From Bacillota bacterium (lineage in GTDB: Bacteria > Bacillota > Dethiobacteria > DTU022): a DNA stretch of 9,655 bases. A model generated the notes under the pieces. It was given only the letters and a program-made list of their open reading frames with translations, was not told where the DNA came from and ran no database searches. Below, piece by piece: positions 1-5,406 of the stretch. Position 1 is the first letter of the stretch; each line of letters begins with the position of its first letter. Made by a program: the position numbers and the translations under genes. The stretch lies in NCBI GenBank assembly GCA_012510325.1, contig JAAZIG010000184.1, positions 1 to 9,655 on the forward strand, written 5' to 3'.

Positions 1-111
1 GCCCTCTTTACCGCCAGGGAGCCGGGCTCCTGCCGCATCAGCGCCAGCGGTTTCTACAAGCAGACCAATCCTCAGGATATCACCTTCATCGATCTGGAAA
101 TAACCCGCTGA
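1..111 (+). CDS. C-terminal end of an unidentified protein (5' truncated by window edge)
   Basis: Frame 1 is open from the first base and ends at TGA 109-111, giving 36 visible residues that finish in FIDLEITR. Codon choice looks genuinely coding: most third positions are C or G, with ATC, GAT, ACC and GGC common, like the other genes here. The short stretch alternates hydrophobic and polar residues in a beta-like way and contains one Cys. I recognise no motif, and too little is visible to name a family. It is the only convincing plus-strand gene and runs toward the minus-strand acyl-CoA ligase. No T-rich terminator follows it directly. Confidence 0.55.
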   Translation, partial: ALFTAREPGSCRISASGFYKQTNPQDITFIDLEITR

Positions 112-223
112 GCCCTCGGTTCACCGGATCGTTGGTTGAATTTGCATTATCCTGATATGATCAATACAACAATCTCATCGGAGAACCCGGCCAACCGCTC
201 CGCAGGTGCCCGGAGCACGGTGA

Positions 224-457
224 ACCCGGGAAAAAAGAGGGCAGCGCGAACTCGTCGAAGAAGCCAATCCTTTGCCGAGCCCGGCTTCCTTCGGCTACAG
301 CACCCTGAGCGTGGTCGCTCCGTACAACCCCGAGATCGTCTTCGATCTTTTCTTCTGGGAAGATAACGGGATCCAGTACGCACAATACCACTACCATGCT
401 CCAGAGGGCACCGATGAGTCCAGTTATCTGATCGCACTGGTCAGGGAAAAACCTTAA
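224..457 (+). pseudogene. Orphan 3' coding fragment, probable pseudogene
   Basis: Frame 2 is open from just after a TGA at 221-223 to TAA at 455-457 (77 codons). The second half reads like real protein: aromatic-rich, with FDLFFWEDNG and YAQYHYHAPEG, ending in LIALVREKP, and with C/G-biased third positions. There is no ATG or GTG in frame after the stop. The first possible start is TTG at 272, which has no good ribosome binding site. Upstream, frame 1 stays open from 112 to about 366, so a shift between frames near the A6 run at 231-236 could join an N-terminal part to this fragment. I read it as the 3' remnant of a frameshifted or truncated gene, perhaps related to the gene ending at 111. 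No family is recognised. Confidence 0.4.
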
Positions 458-473
458 AACTTGCCAATATATT

Positions 474-506
474 AAAAACGGGGCGGCCTTTTGTCGGCCG
501 CCCCGT
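474..506 (-). terminator. Rho-independent terminator of the acyl-CoA ligase gene
   Basis: A perfect 11-bp GC-rich stem (478-488 with 496-506, ACGGGGCGGCC and its complement) closes a 7-base loop. Read on the minus strand it is followed at once by TTTT (477-474) and an AT-rich tail. It lies about 40 bases past the ligase stop codon at 544. On the plus strand the hairpin lacks a T tract, so it is directional. Confidence 0.9.
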
Positions 507-543
507 GCATCACAACCGCCGCGCCTGACTTTCCTGTTCCCCG

Positions 544-2232
544 TTAGCTGCTTTTCTTGGCCTCCTGTTTGGCGGTCTCTTCCTCAACCAGAACCCGGCG
601 CAGAATTTTACCGATCATTGTTTTCGGCAGCTCTTCCCTGAATTCAACAATCTTGGGCACCTTGTACTTGGTCAGGTTTTCAGCACAGAAGTCGACTACC
701 TCCTGCTCGGTCATGGCCTCCCCCTCTTTGAGAACGATATAGGCCTTGATCGTTTCACCGCGATACTCATGAGGCACCCCGGCTACGCAAACCTCCAGAA
801 TCTTTTCATGCGTATAGAGAACCTCCTCAATCTCCCTGGGGAAAATATTGTAACCGCCGGCGATAACCATATCTTTTTGGCGATCAACGATATAAAAATA
901 CCCGTCCTCATCCATGATCGCGATATCGCCGGTGAGGATATAACCATCGTGAAAGATATCCCGATTATCCTCATCGCGGTTAAGATAACCCCGCATCACC
1001 TGCGGCCCTTTGACCGCCAGCTGTCCCCTTTCCCCGATGGGCATCTCTTTGGAGGGGTCCTCCAGATCAACAATTTTTGCATCGACCCCGGGAAAAGGCA
1101 GCCCGATACTGCCGGGCCTGTTCTCCCCGAAGATGGGGTTGCAGTGCGTCACCGGTGAAGTCTCCGTCAGACCGTAACCTTCCCGCAAACGGCCGCCTTT
1201 GGTGATCTTCTCAAATTGTTTTTGCACCTCCACAGGCAGCGGAGCCGCCCCGCTGATGCAAACCTTGATGGAGCTGAGATCATATTTTTCCACATCCGGG
1301 GCATTGTTGATCGCCACATACATCGTCGGGACACCGGGAAACAGGGTCGGCTTATCCTTGTGGATGATCTCCAAAATCTCTTTTGTCTTGAACTGAGGCA
1401 CCGTAATCAACTTGCCTCTTAAGACCAGGCACAGATTCATCGCGATGGACATGCCGTAGCTGTGAAAGAACGGTAAAGCGCCCAGACCGATCTCTTTCCC
1501 CTCTTCATAATGCTGCAACCACTCTTTCGCCTGCAGCGCGTTGGCCAAAATATTGCCGTGGGTTAGGACCGCCCCCTTGGGCACCCCCGTGGTACCTCCT
1601 GTATACATGTAGCAGGCCGGCTTCTGCAGATCCTCCTTGACTTTGGGCAGAGGATGAGAGCGATATTGTTTAAGCAGATGCCGCAGCCAAAAATGACCCG
1701 GAGCCAGCGTTACCCGATCGCCCTCTTTTTTCTCCTTGAATAGAGTGTACAGAAGCTTCAGCGTTGTCCCCAGATAATCCTTGATGCTCGTCGCAATTAC
1801 CACTTTAAGCTTTGTTTTATCCTGAACATCTCTCACTAGAGGATAAAAACGGCTCAGGGTAACAATCGCTTCCGCACCGGAGTCGTTCAGCTGATGAATC
1901 AGCTCCCGCTCTACGTAGAGCGGGTTGCAGGGAGTCACGATACAGCCCGCCCGCAGAGTCCCGTAGAAGGCAATAAGATACTGGGGGCAGTTTGGCATAT
2001 GCAACGCGACCCGGCTGCCCGGCTTAAGCCCCACTCCTGCCAGCATTCTGGCAAACAAATCGACCTCATTGTTCAGCTCGCTATAGGTCAGTCGGCCGCT
2101 CATGAATTGAACTGCAACGTTATCAGGATATTCCTCAGCGGCCTCTTCCAGGAAACGGGAAAGCGTTTTAGGCGGCAGCTCAAAATCATGCGGCACGCCG
2201 GGGTCATAGCTTTTGTACCAGTGTTTACCCAT
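544..2232 (-). CDS. Long-chain fatty acid--CoA ligase (AMP-forming), FadD type
   Basis: This adenylate-forming enzyme activates a carboxylic acid, most likely a long- or medium-chain fatty acid, to its acyl-CoA using ATP, in the cytoplasm or at the inner membrane face. With the start at ATG 2232 it has 562 residues, normal for FadD-like ligases. Family motifs appear in order: the P-loop TGGTTGVPKG (211-220), EGYGLTETSP (351-360), the hinge region TGD (434-436) with DGYFYIVDRQKDMV, and a C-terminal PKTMIGKILRR whose Lys (about 542) is the expected adenylation lysine. I chose ATG 2232 over a TTG 42 bases upstream because AAGGAGGA at 2238-2245 lies 5 bases before it. It is a single-gene unit with its own terminator. 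In an anaerobe it could serve syntrophic beta-oxidation or lipid recycling. Chain length cannot be read from the sequence, and aryl acids are possible. Confidence 0.92.
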   Translation of the reverse strand: MGKHWYKSYDPGVPHDFELPPKTLSRFLEEAAEEYPDNVAVQFMSGRLTYSELNNEVDLFARMLAGVGLKPGSRVALHMPNCPQYLIAFYGTLRAGCIVTPCNPLYVERELIHQLNDSGAEAIVTLSRFYPLVRDVQDKTKLKVVIATSIKDYLGTTLKLLYTLFKEKKEGDRVTLAPGHFWLRHLLKQYRSHPLPKVKEDLQKPACYMYTGGTTGVPKGAVLTHGNILANALQAKEWLQHYEEGKEIGLGALPFFHSYGMSIAMNLCLVLRGKLITVPQFKTKEILEIIHKDKPTLFPGVPTMYVAINNAPDVEKYDLSSIKVCISGAAPLPVEVQKQFEKITKGGRLREGYGLTETSPVTHCNPIFGENRPGSIGLPFPGVDAKIVDLEDPSKEMPIGERGQLAVKGPQVMRGYLNRDEDNRDIFHDGYILTGDIAIMDEDGYFYIVDRQKDMVIAGGYNIFPREIEEVLYTHEKILEVCVAGVPHEYRGETIKAYIVLKEGEAMTEQEVVDFCAENLTKYKVPKIVEFREELPKTMIGKILRRVLVEEETAKQEAKKSS

Positions 2233-2237
2233 CGGAA

Positions 2238-2245
2238 TCCTCCTT
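2238..2245 (-). promoter_or_regulatory. Strong ribosome binding site that fixes the acyl-CoA ligase start
   Basis: The minus strand reads AAGGAGGA, 5 bases before ATG 2232-2230. It supports this ATG over the upstream in-frame TTG at 2274, which has no such site. Confidence 0.85.
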
Positions 2246-2602
2246 ACTATTTGATAGATAGCTCTGCTTGCCAAGTATATTCTGTTATTTTTATATACTC
2301 GGGCTATTTTTACTATACATTCGACTTAAATTAGATAATATCCTCTTATTCTTAAACCTAATAGCTCAATATTTACTTTTCTGATAACTTAGCCAGATTT
2401 GATTCTTGTTTTTGTCAGAAGGCGCACCTCTCATGTAGCGGCCATGTCGCAGAGCAGCGCCCGAGAGCTTGCCTGCACCACCTCTGAAAATTGTCGGCAA
2501 ACAGGTAGCCGGAGGTGGAAGAAGAGGGTGAGAAAGAACGGGTCTCTCCTGAAGGAGGGCGCCTTCAGCTTCCCAGTTCAACGGTTCTCGGGATATATTA
2601 TG
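2246..2602. other. Gene-less stretch between hypB and the acyl-CoA ligase
   Basis: No convincing gene is seen. The part next to the ligase (about 2275-2400) is very AT-rich and must hold its promoter or leader. Several TATA-like hexamers occur on the minus strand, such as TATAGT, TATTAT and TATAAA, but none has a well-spaced -35 partner. The part next to hypB (about 2420-2600) is more GC-rich and contains a 7-bp hairpin at 2549-2568. A 71-codon minus-strand reading frame at 2581-2366 is open, but its composition is proline- and arginine-rich and it lacks a clear ribosome binding site, so I do not call it a gene. Confidence 0.5.
2549..2568 (-). terminator. Possible weak terminator or 3' hairpin of the hypAB operon
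   Basis: A perfect 7-bp stem (CTGAAGG at 2549-2555 with CCTTCAG at 2562-2568) encloses a 6-base loop, 35 bases after the hypB stop. On the minus strand no T tract follows directly. It may therefore protect the 3' end of the mRNA or be a weak stop rather than a classic intrinsic terminator. No better terminator is visible before the ligase. Confidence 0.3.
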
Positions 2603-3319
2603 CTACCGAATCACTCGTTTCCGCAGAGCCCCGATCCAGGAATCGAGTCCATTCTCATTGAACACGGACGTCTCCAGGATCTCTATCTGCGGATTGGTCC
2701 GGTAGGCATAGCTCCTGCACAGGTCCAGATCAAAACGCAAATGCGGCAGCAAATCTATCTTCGTGAGCACCATCAGACGCGCCAGACGAAATGCCAGGGG
2801 ATATTTAACCGGCTTATCCTCCCCCTCGGTGATGCTCATAAGCACAGTTTTTTCATTCTCCCCCAGATCAAATGACGACGGACAGACCAGATTGCCAACA
2901 TTCTCAATAAGGATCAGGTCCAGCGCTGCCAGCGGCAGATGTTCCAGCGCTTTTCGCACCTGGGCGGCATTCAAATGGCAGCCCCCGCAGGTGTTGATCT
3001 GAACTACGGGTGCCCCGGTCTCAGCAATTCGCTGGGCATCATGCGCCGTTTGCTGATCTCCCTCGATCACGGCACACCGCAGCTCGCCTTCTAGACAGCG
3101 GAGCGTCTCGACGAGCAGGCTGGTCTTGCCGGCACCGGGTGAGCTGATCAGGTTAATTACGTAGAGACCATGGCTTTTAAACAAAGCCCGGTTTTGATTT
3201 GCAACAAGGTCATTCTCTTCGAGCACACTCTGCTCCAGAGTGATCACGCGCCGCCTGCGGGCGGCAGCTTCATCCAGATCGCCGATTGCGCCCGGAGGGC
3301 TGTTTTTCTTCTTATTCAT
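2603..3319 (-). CDS. hypB: Hydrogenase nickel incorporation GTPase HypB
   Basis: HypB is a SIMIBI-class GTPase that works with HypA to insert nickel into the [NiFe]-hydrogenase large subunit. The 238-residue protein shows the P-loop SSPGAGKT (59-66), EGDQQTAHDAQRI (86-98), the metal-site segment CGGCHLNA with Cys114 and His115 (111-118), IENVGNLVCP (138-147) including Cys146, and the guanine-base motif TKID (186-189). Residues 1-24 are basic (KKK, RRRR) and lack the CxxCGC high-affinity nickel motif of the E. coli protein and any His-rich nickel store, so this is the simple form. The usual HLDA is HLNA here. Its ATG at 3319 overlaps the hypA stop as ATGA, implying translational coupling. A GAGGGAGAG ribosome binding site lies just upstream. 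Confidence 0.95.
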   Translation of the reverse strand: MNKKKNSPPGAIGDLDEAAARRRRVITLEQSVLEENDLVANQNRALFKSHGLYVINLISSPGAGKTSLLVETLRCLEGELRCAVIEGDQQTAHDAQRIAETGAPVVQINTCGGCHLNAAQVRKALEHLPLAALDLILIENVGNLVCPSSFDLGENEKTVLMSITEGEDKPVKYPLAFRLARLMVLTKIDLLPHLRFDLDLCRSYAYRTNPQIEILETSVFNENGLDSWIGALRKRVIR

Positions 3320-3663
3320 TTTAGCTCTCCCTCTATTGTTTTGACCAGCATCTCACGTCCCCGGACGATCTTGAACTGTTCCTTCAAGCAAACGGGACAG
3401 CACAGATCAGCGAGCTCCCCCAAATATTCATTCCTACATTCGCAGCAGTAGAGCAGTAACGGAGGAATCTTTATCTCAATTTCCGCCTGCTCCAGAACGG
3501 TCCCGTTTTTAACCGCCGCAAAGGCAAAGCGGAGCAGTTCCGGTTCAACCCCGCTGAACTGACCGATCTCCAACACCACCCGCACAACCCTTTTCAGGTT
3601 ATTCGTCCGGGCGGCGTTCTCCACAATATGAAGAATGTTTTCGGCAATGCTGACCTCGTGGAT
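3316..3663 (-). CDS. hypA: Hydrogenase nickel metallochaperone HypA, apparent AUC start
   Basis: HypA binds nickel through its N-terminal Met-His-Glu and passes it with HypB to [NiFe]-hydrogenase. The frame encodes (M)HEVSIAENIL at its start, RVVLEIGQFSGVEPELLRFAF in the middle, and a zinc site with CCEC (73-76) and CCPVC (88-92). At 115 residues it has the family length. The codon before the conserved His is ATC at 3663-3661, preceded by ATT and GTT and then a TAA in frame at 3678-3676. No ATG, GTG or TTG precedes the His. AGAAGGG at 3675-3669 lies 5 bases from the ATC, ideal for starting there. The first standard start, GTG 3624, would drop 13 residues including the nickel-binding His. Either a near-cognate start is used or one base differs from the true sequence. 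It overlaps hypB by 4 bases and lies 18 bases after the upstream gene. Confidence 0.88.
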   Translation of the reverse strand: MHEVSIAENILHIVENAARTNNLKRVVRVVLEIGQFSGVEPELLRFAFAAVKNGTVLEQAEIEIKIPPLLLYCCECRNEYLGELADLCCPVCLKEQFKIVRGREMLVKTIEGELK

Positions 3664-3668
3664 AATAA

Positions 3669-3675
3669 CCCTTCT
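3669..3675 (-). promoter_or_regulatory. Ribosome binding site pointing to the AUC start of hypA
   Basis: AGAAGGG on the minus strand sits in the 18-base gap after the stop of the upstream ferredoxin-like gene. Its distance is 5 bases to the ATC and only 2 to the preceding ATT, so it favours initiation at the ATC. Confidence 0.55.
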
Positions 3676-3681
3676 TTACTG

Positions 3682-4827
3682 CTATTTTCCCTTGAGCTTG
3701 TTGACGATTAGGCCCACCGCCGATTCGCGGGTGATCTGTTTCCAGAGAGCTGCGTTGCTCTTATGGATACGGGGATGTTTTCCCCGGGGAACCAACCAGA
3801 GCACCCCTTCGTGACCAAGCTCCCGGCAGCGGCTGACACAGAGCCCGCAACCGATACATTTTCTGTAGTCTACGGTAAGGGCACCGTTATGTGAAAGCGC
3901 CCCCGTCGGACAGAGCTGCGCACAGAGCGCCAACTCCGGAAAATTCTCGCCGCTGTAGCGGATCAGATAGCGTGAGGGACCGCCGGCGTTACCCCCACCC
4001 CGCTTGAGCACATTTAAAAGAATACACGAGCAGGAGCAGCAGTTGCATAACGACCGGATCCGCCCTGTAGCATTGTCCACAAAATGGACCAGCCCTTCCC
4101 GTTCACAACTTTGCAATATCTGCACTGCTTCATCATGGTCGATCCGGCGGGCCAGACCGGCCTGAAGAAGCGTATCAGCAAGCTCATTGAAGGTCAAACA
4201 GGTTTCCAGCGGATGGCCGCAATCTTTGCCTACAATCTTGCGGGAAGCCCGGCAATAGCAATCCGCCAGCGCCACCAGCGGCTCGGCCCTTACCATTTCC
4301 GAAGCGATATCCAGCGGCAGCACCGTTCGCGGATCGCTGACCGCCTCCTCCAGATTGACTTCCTTCACCTCTCCCGTCAGAGTTTCCTCCACCGGTAAAA
4401 CCCGATAAAAAGGAGTCCGGTTTGGAGTCAGTCCAAGCTCCCCCTCGATCGCCGCGTCCATTAATTGCGCAAACACCCGGCGGCGGGGGGTATCTTCTTT
4501 GATGCGCACCTGCTGCTCGGACATATGAACAATATTGCCCCGTTCGTAGATCCGCTCTCCCGCTTTGCTATAGCGCAGGATCATCCCCTGCTCCACCATT
4601 CGATCAGCTTTCTTCATAAAATCTTCTGTGGCCATCCCGGCCCGCTTCGCCCGGGACAGCAACTTCTGCTCCGAAATGTTACCGTTAAACGGCAACAGGA
4701 AAAAAACCCTCAGCTCTTCGGGAGTAACCGTCTCTTTCATCGCTTGTAGAAAATTTTCTTCATCCGGCAGCTTCCCTATTGCAAAACAGTAGTAGCGCAG
4801 CAGATCCTGGTATAAGTCCTTCATCAT
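3682..4827 (-). CDS. Cysteine-rich iron-sulfur protein with C-terminal ferredoxin motif, hypAB-linked
   Basis: This is a 381-residue soluble protein of unassigned function. Residues 1-100 look helical and winged-helix-like. A central Cys module follows: CYCR (190-193), C203, C210, C241 and a dense CNCCSCSC cluster (261-268). This arrangement recurs in ferredoxin-annotated proteins of anaerobes. The C-terminus has a ferredoxin motif CIGCGLCVSRC (324-334) and, before it, CAQLCP (302-307). The two Cys that would complete a second standard [4Fe-4S] motif before C302 are missing, so one ferredoxin cluster plus an unusual metal site in the Cys module seems likely. The ATG at 4827 follows a GGGGGG ribosome binding site by about 6 bases; a second ATG follows directly. 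Stop TAG is 18 bases from hypA, so it heads the fdx-hypA-hypB operon. A redox or metal-sensing role in hydrogenase maturation is inferred only. Confidence 0.8.
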   Translation of the reverse strand: MMKDLYQDLLRYYCFAIGKLPDEENFLQAMKETVTPEELRVFFLLPFNGNISEQKLLSRAKRAGMATEDFMKKADRMVEQGMILRYSKAGERIYERGNIVHMSEQQVRIKEDTPRRRVFAQLMDAAIEGELGLTPNRTPFYRVLPVEETLTGEVKEVNLEEAVSDPRTVLPLDIASEMVRAEPLVALADCYCRASRKIVGKDCGHPLETCLTFNELADTLLQAGLARRIDHDEAVQILQSCEREGLVHFVDNATGRIRSLCNCCSCSCILLNVLKRGGGNAGGPSRYLIRYSGENFPELALCAQLCPTGALSHNGALTVDYRKCIGCGLCVSRCRELGHEGVLWLVPRGKHPRIHKSNAALWKQITRESAVGLIVNKLKGK

Positions 4828-4975
4828 TGATCCCCCCTTGATTGGTCCGCGGCTGGAGCAACCGTCAATCCCATTGCTCCCGATTCGACCCTATATACTT
4901 GACCATATCACAAATATATCCTTCATCGCCCTCGGTAAAGGAAATCATTCAGACAGCAGGCGTTCTTAATTCCCC

Positions 4976-4987
4976 GGATAATTATCC
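4976..4987. promoter_or_regulatory. 12-base perfect palindrome, possible operator upstream of the hyp operon
   Basis: GGATAATTATCC is its own reverse complement, and outer C/G pairs two bases further out extend the symmetry. It lies about 150 bases before the start of the ferredoxin-like gene, a plausible place for a dimeric regulator. No known binding consensus is claimed. Confidence 0.3.
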
Positions 4988-5012
4988 CAGGTGCAGATTG
5001 CTCGTGCGAATG

Positions 5013-5204
5013 TTACGAATAAATGTGAATAGGCAGACGTAAATACTTCTCCAGCAGATTGCTGTAGATCCTGAAATCACCGTCGGGCAACCTATAATTA
5101 GGGGCTTTGGAATAACGGTGGAGGGCCAACTGGCCGTTTCGGACTTTCACCGCATCCCTACTGCCGGCTTTAACCGGCGCTTTCGATCCACCTCCGCAGT
5201 GCAT
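5013..5204 (-). CDS. Possible small hypothetical protein (63 residues)
   Basis: An ATG at 5204 opens a 63-codon frame rich in Arg, Lys, Leu and Tyr (RYSKAPNYRLP in the middle), ending in LPIHIYS. Codon choice in the second half is plausible for this genome. No ribosome binding site precedes the ATG; the best one (GGAGGTGG) falls inside the frame a few codons after it. The overlapping frame is also open from an ATG near 5253 to a TGA near 5136, which argues against clear coding in either. It lies downstream of tRNA-Asn in the same direction. It could be a small gene, a decayed fragment or non-coding sequence with chance openness. I do not recognise it. Confidence 0.25.
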   Translation of the reverse strand: MHCGGGSKAPVKAGSRDAVKVRNGQLALHRYSKAPNYRLPDGDFRIYSNLLEKYLRLPIHIYS

Positions 5205-5265
5205 GGGTTATTTTTGTCATCCACCTTGATATCGCTCAAGCAGCAGGGAGAAATGTACATAGAAA

Positions 5266-5340
5266 TGGCTCCCCAGGCAGGACTCGAACCTGCAACCTAC
5301 CGGTTAACAGCCGGTCGCTCTGCCATTGAGCTACTGAGGA
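5266..5340 (-). tRNA. tRNA-Asn (anticodon GTT), CCA encoded
   Basis: The minus strand folds as a full cloverleaf of 75 bases. The acceptor stem is TCCTCAG with CTGGGGA (one T-G pair), and the discriminator base is G, as expected for Asn. The D-arm is GCTC/GAGC, the anticodon stem ACCGG/CCGGT with loop CTGTTAA, the variable loop has 5 bases, and the T-arm is GCAGG/CCTGC with loop TTCGAGT. The 3' CCA is encoded at 5268-5266. It sits 66 bases downstream of rpoD on the same strand, with its own promoter between. Confidence 0.97.
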
Positions 5341-5351
5341 ACCTTGATGTG

Positions 5352-5380
5352 ATTATAGCGAATCTATGCAAATTCGTCAA
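5352..5380 (-). promoter_or_regulatory. Near-consensus sigma-A promoter of tRNA-Asn
   Basis: On the minus strand TTGACG (5380-5375) is followed by exactly 17 bases and then a perfect TATAAT (5357-5352). Transcription would begin about 7 bases later, a few bases before the mature tRNA 5' end at 5340. It lies 27 bases after the rpoD stop codon. Confidence 0.92.
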
Positions 5381-5406
5381 GCCGCGTAGCGCTTTTATTT
5401 CGCATT

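Larger units (their letters stand above)
4828..5265. other. Gene-poor stretch between the hyp operon and tRNA-Asn
   Basis: It should contain the promoter of the hyp operon, though no well-spaced -35/-10 pair is evident; TATATA near 4890-4900 on the minus strand is a possible -10. It also holds a 12-base palindrome (4976-4987), a small possible ORF (5204-5013), and three short hairpins on the minus-strand transcript: 5225-5240, 5163-5178 and 5124-5135. None has a T tract, so no terminator for tRNA-Asn is visible. Confidence 0.5.

Noticed and set aside
2238..2274. Longer acyl-CoA ligase starting at TTG 2274
   Set aside because: The added 14 residues lack a ribosome binding site, and the consensus AAGGAGGA site lies inside this part, directly before ATG 2232.
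2366..2581. Minus-strand reading frame of 71 codons between hypB and the acyl-CoA ligase
   Set aside because: The composition is odd (Pro- and Arg-rich), there is no clear ribosome binding site, and it overlaps an open frame on the other strand. It looks like chance openness.
5091..5165. Sequence resembling riboswitch or group II intron segments (GCGGTGAAAGTCCG on the minus strand)
   Set aside because: Only a short string is similar. The surrounding conserved elements of a cobalamin riboswitch, RNase P RNA or intron domains V and VI could not be found.
5266..5340. tRNA-Asn as an integration site for a mobile element
   Set aside because: No integrase gene and no direct repeat of the tRNA 3' end were seen in the window.
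5381..5400. Plus-strand terminator-like hairpin followed by TTTATTT after rpoD
   Set aside because: The stem is only four base pairs, and there is no plus-strand gene upstream for it to end.
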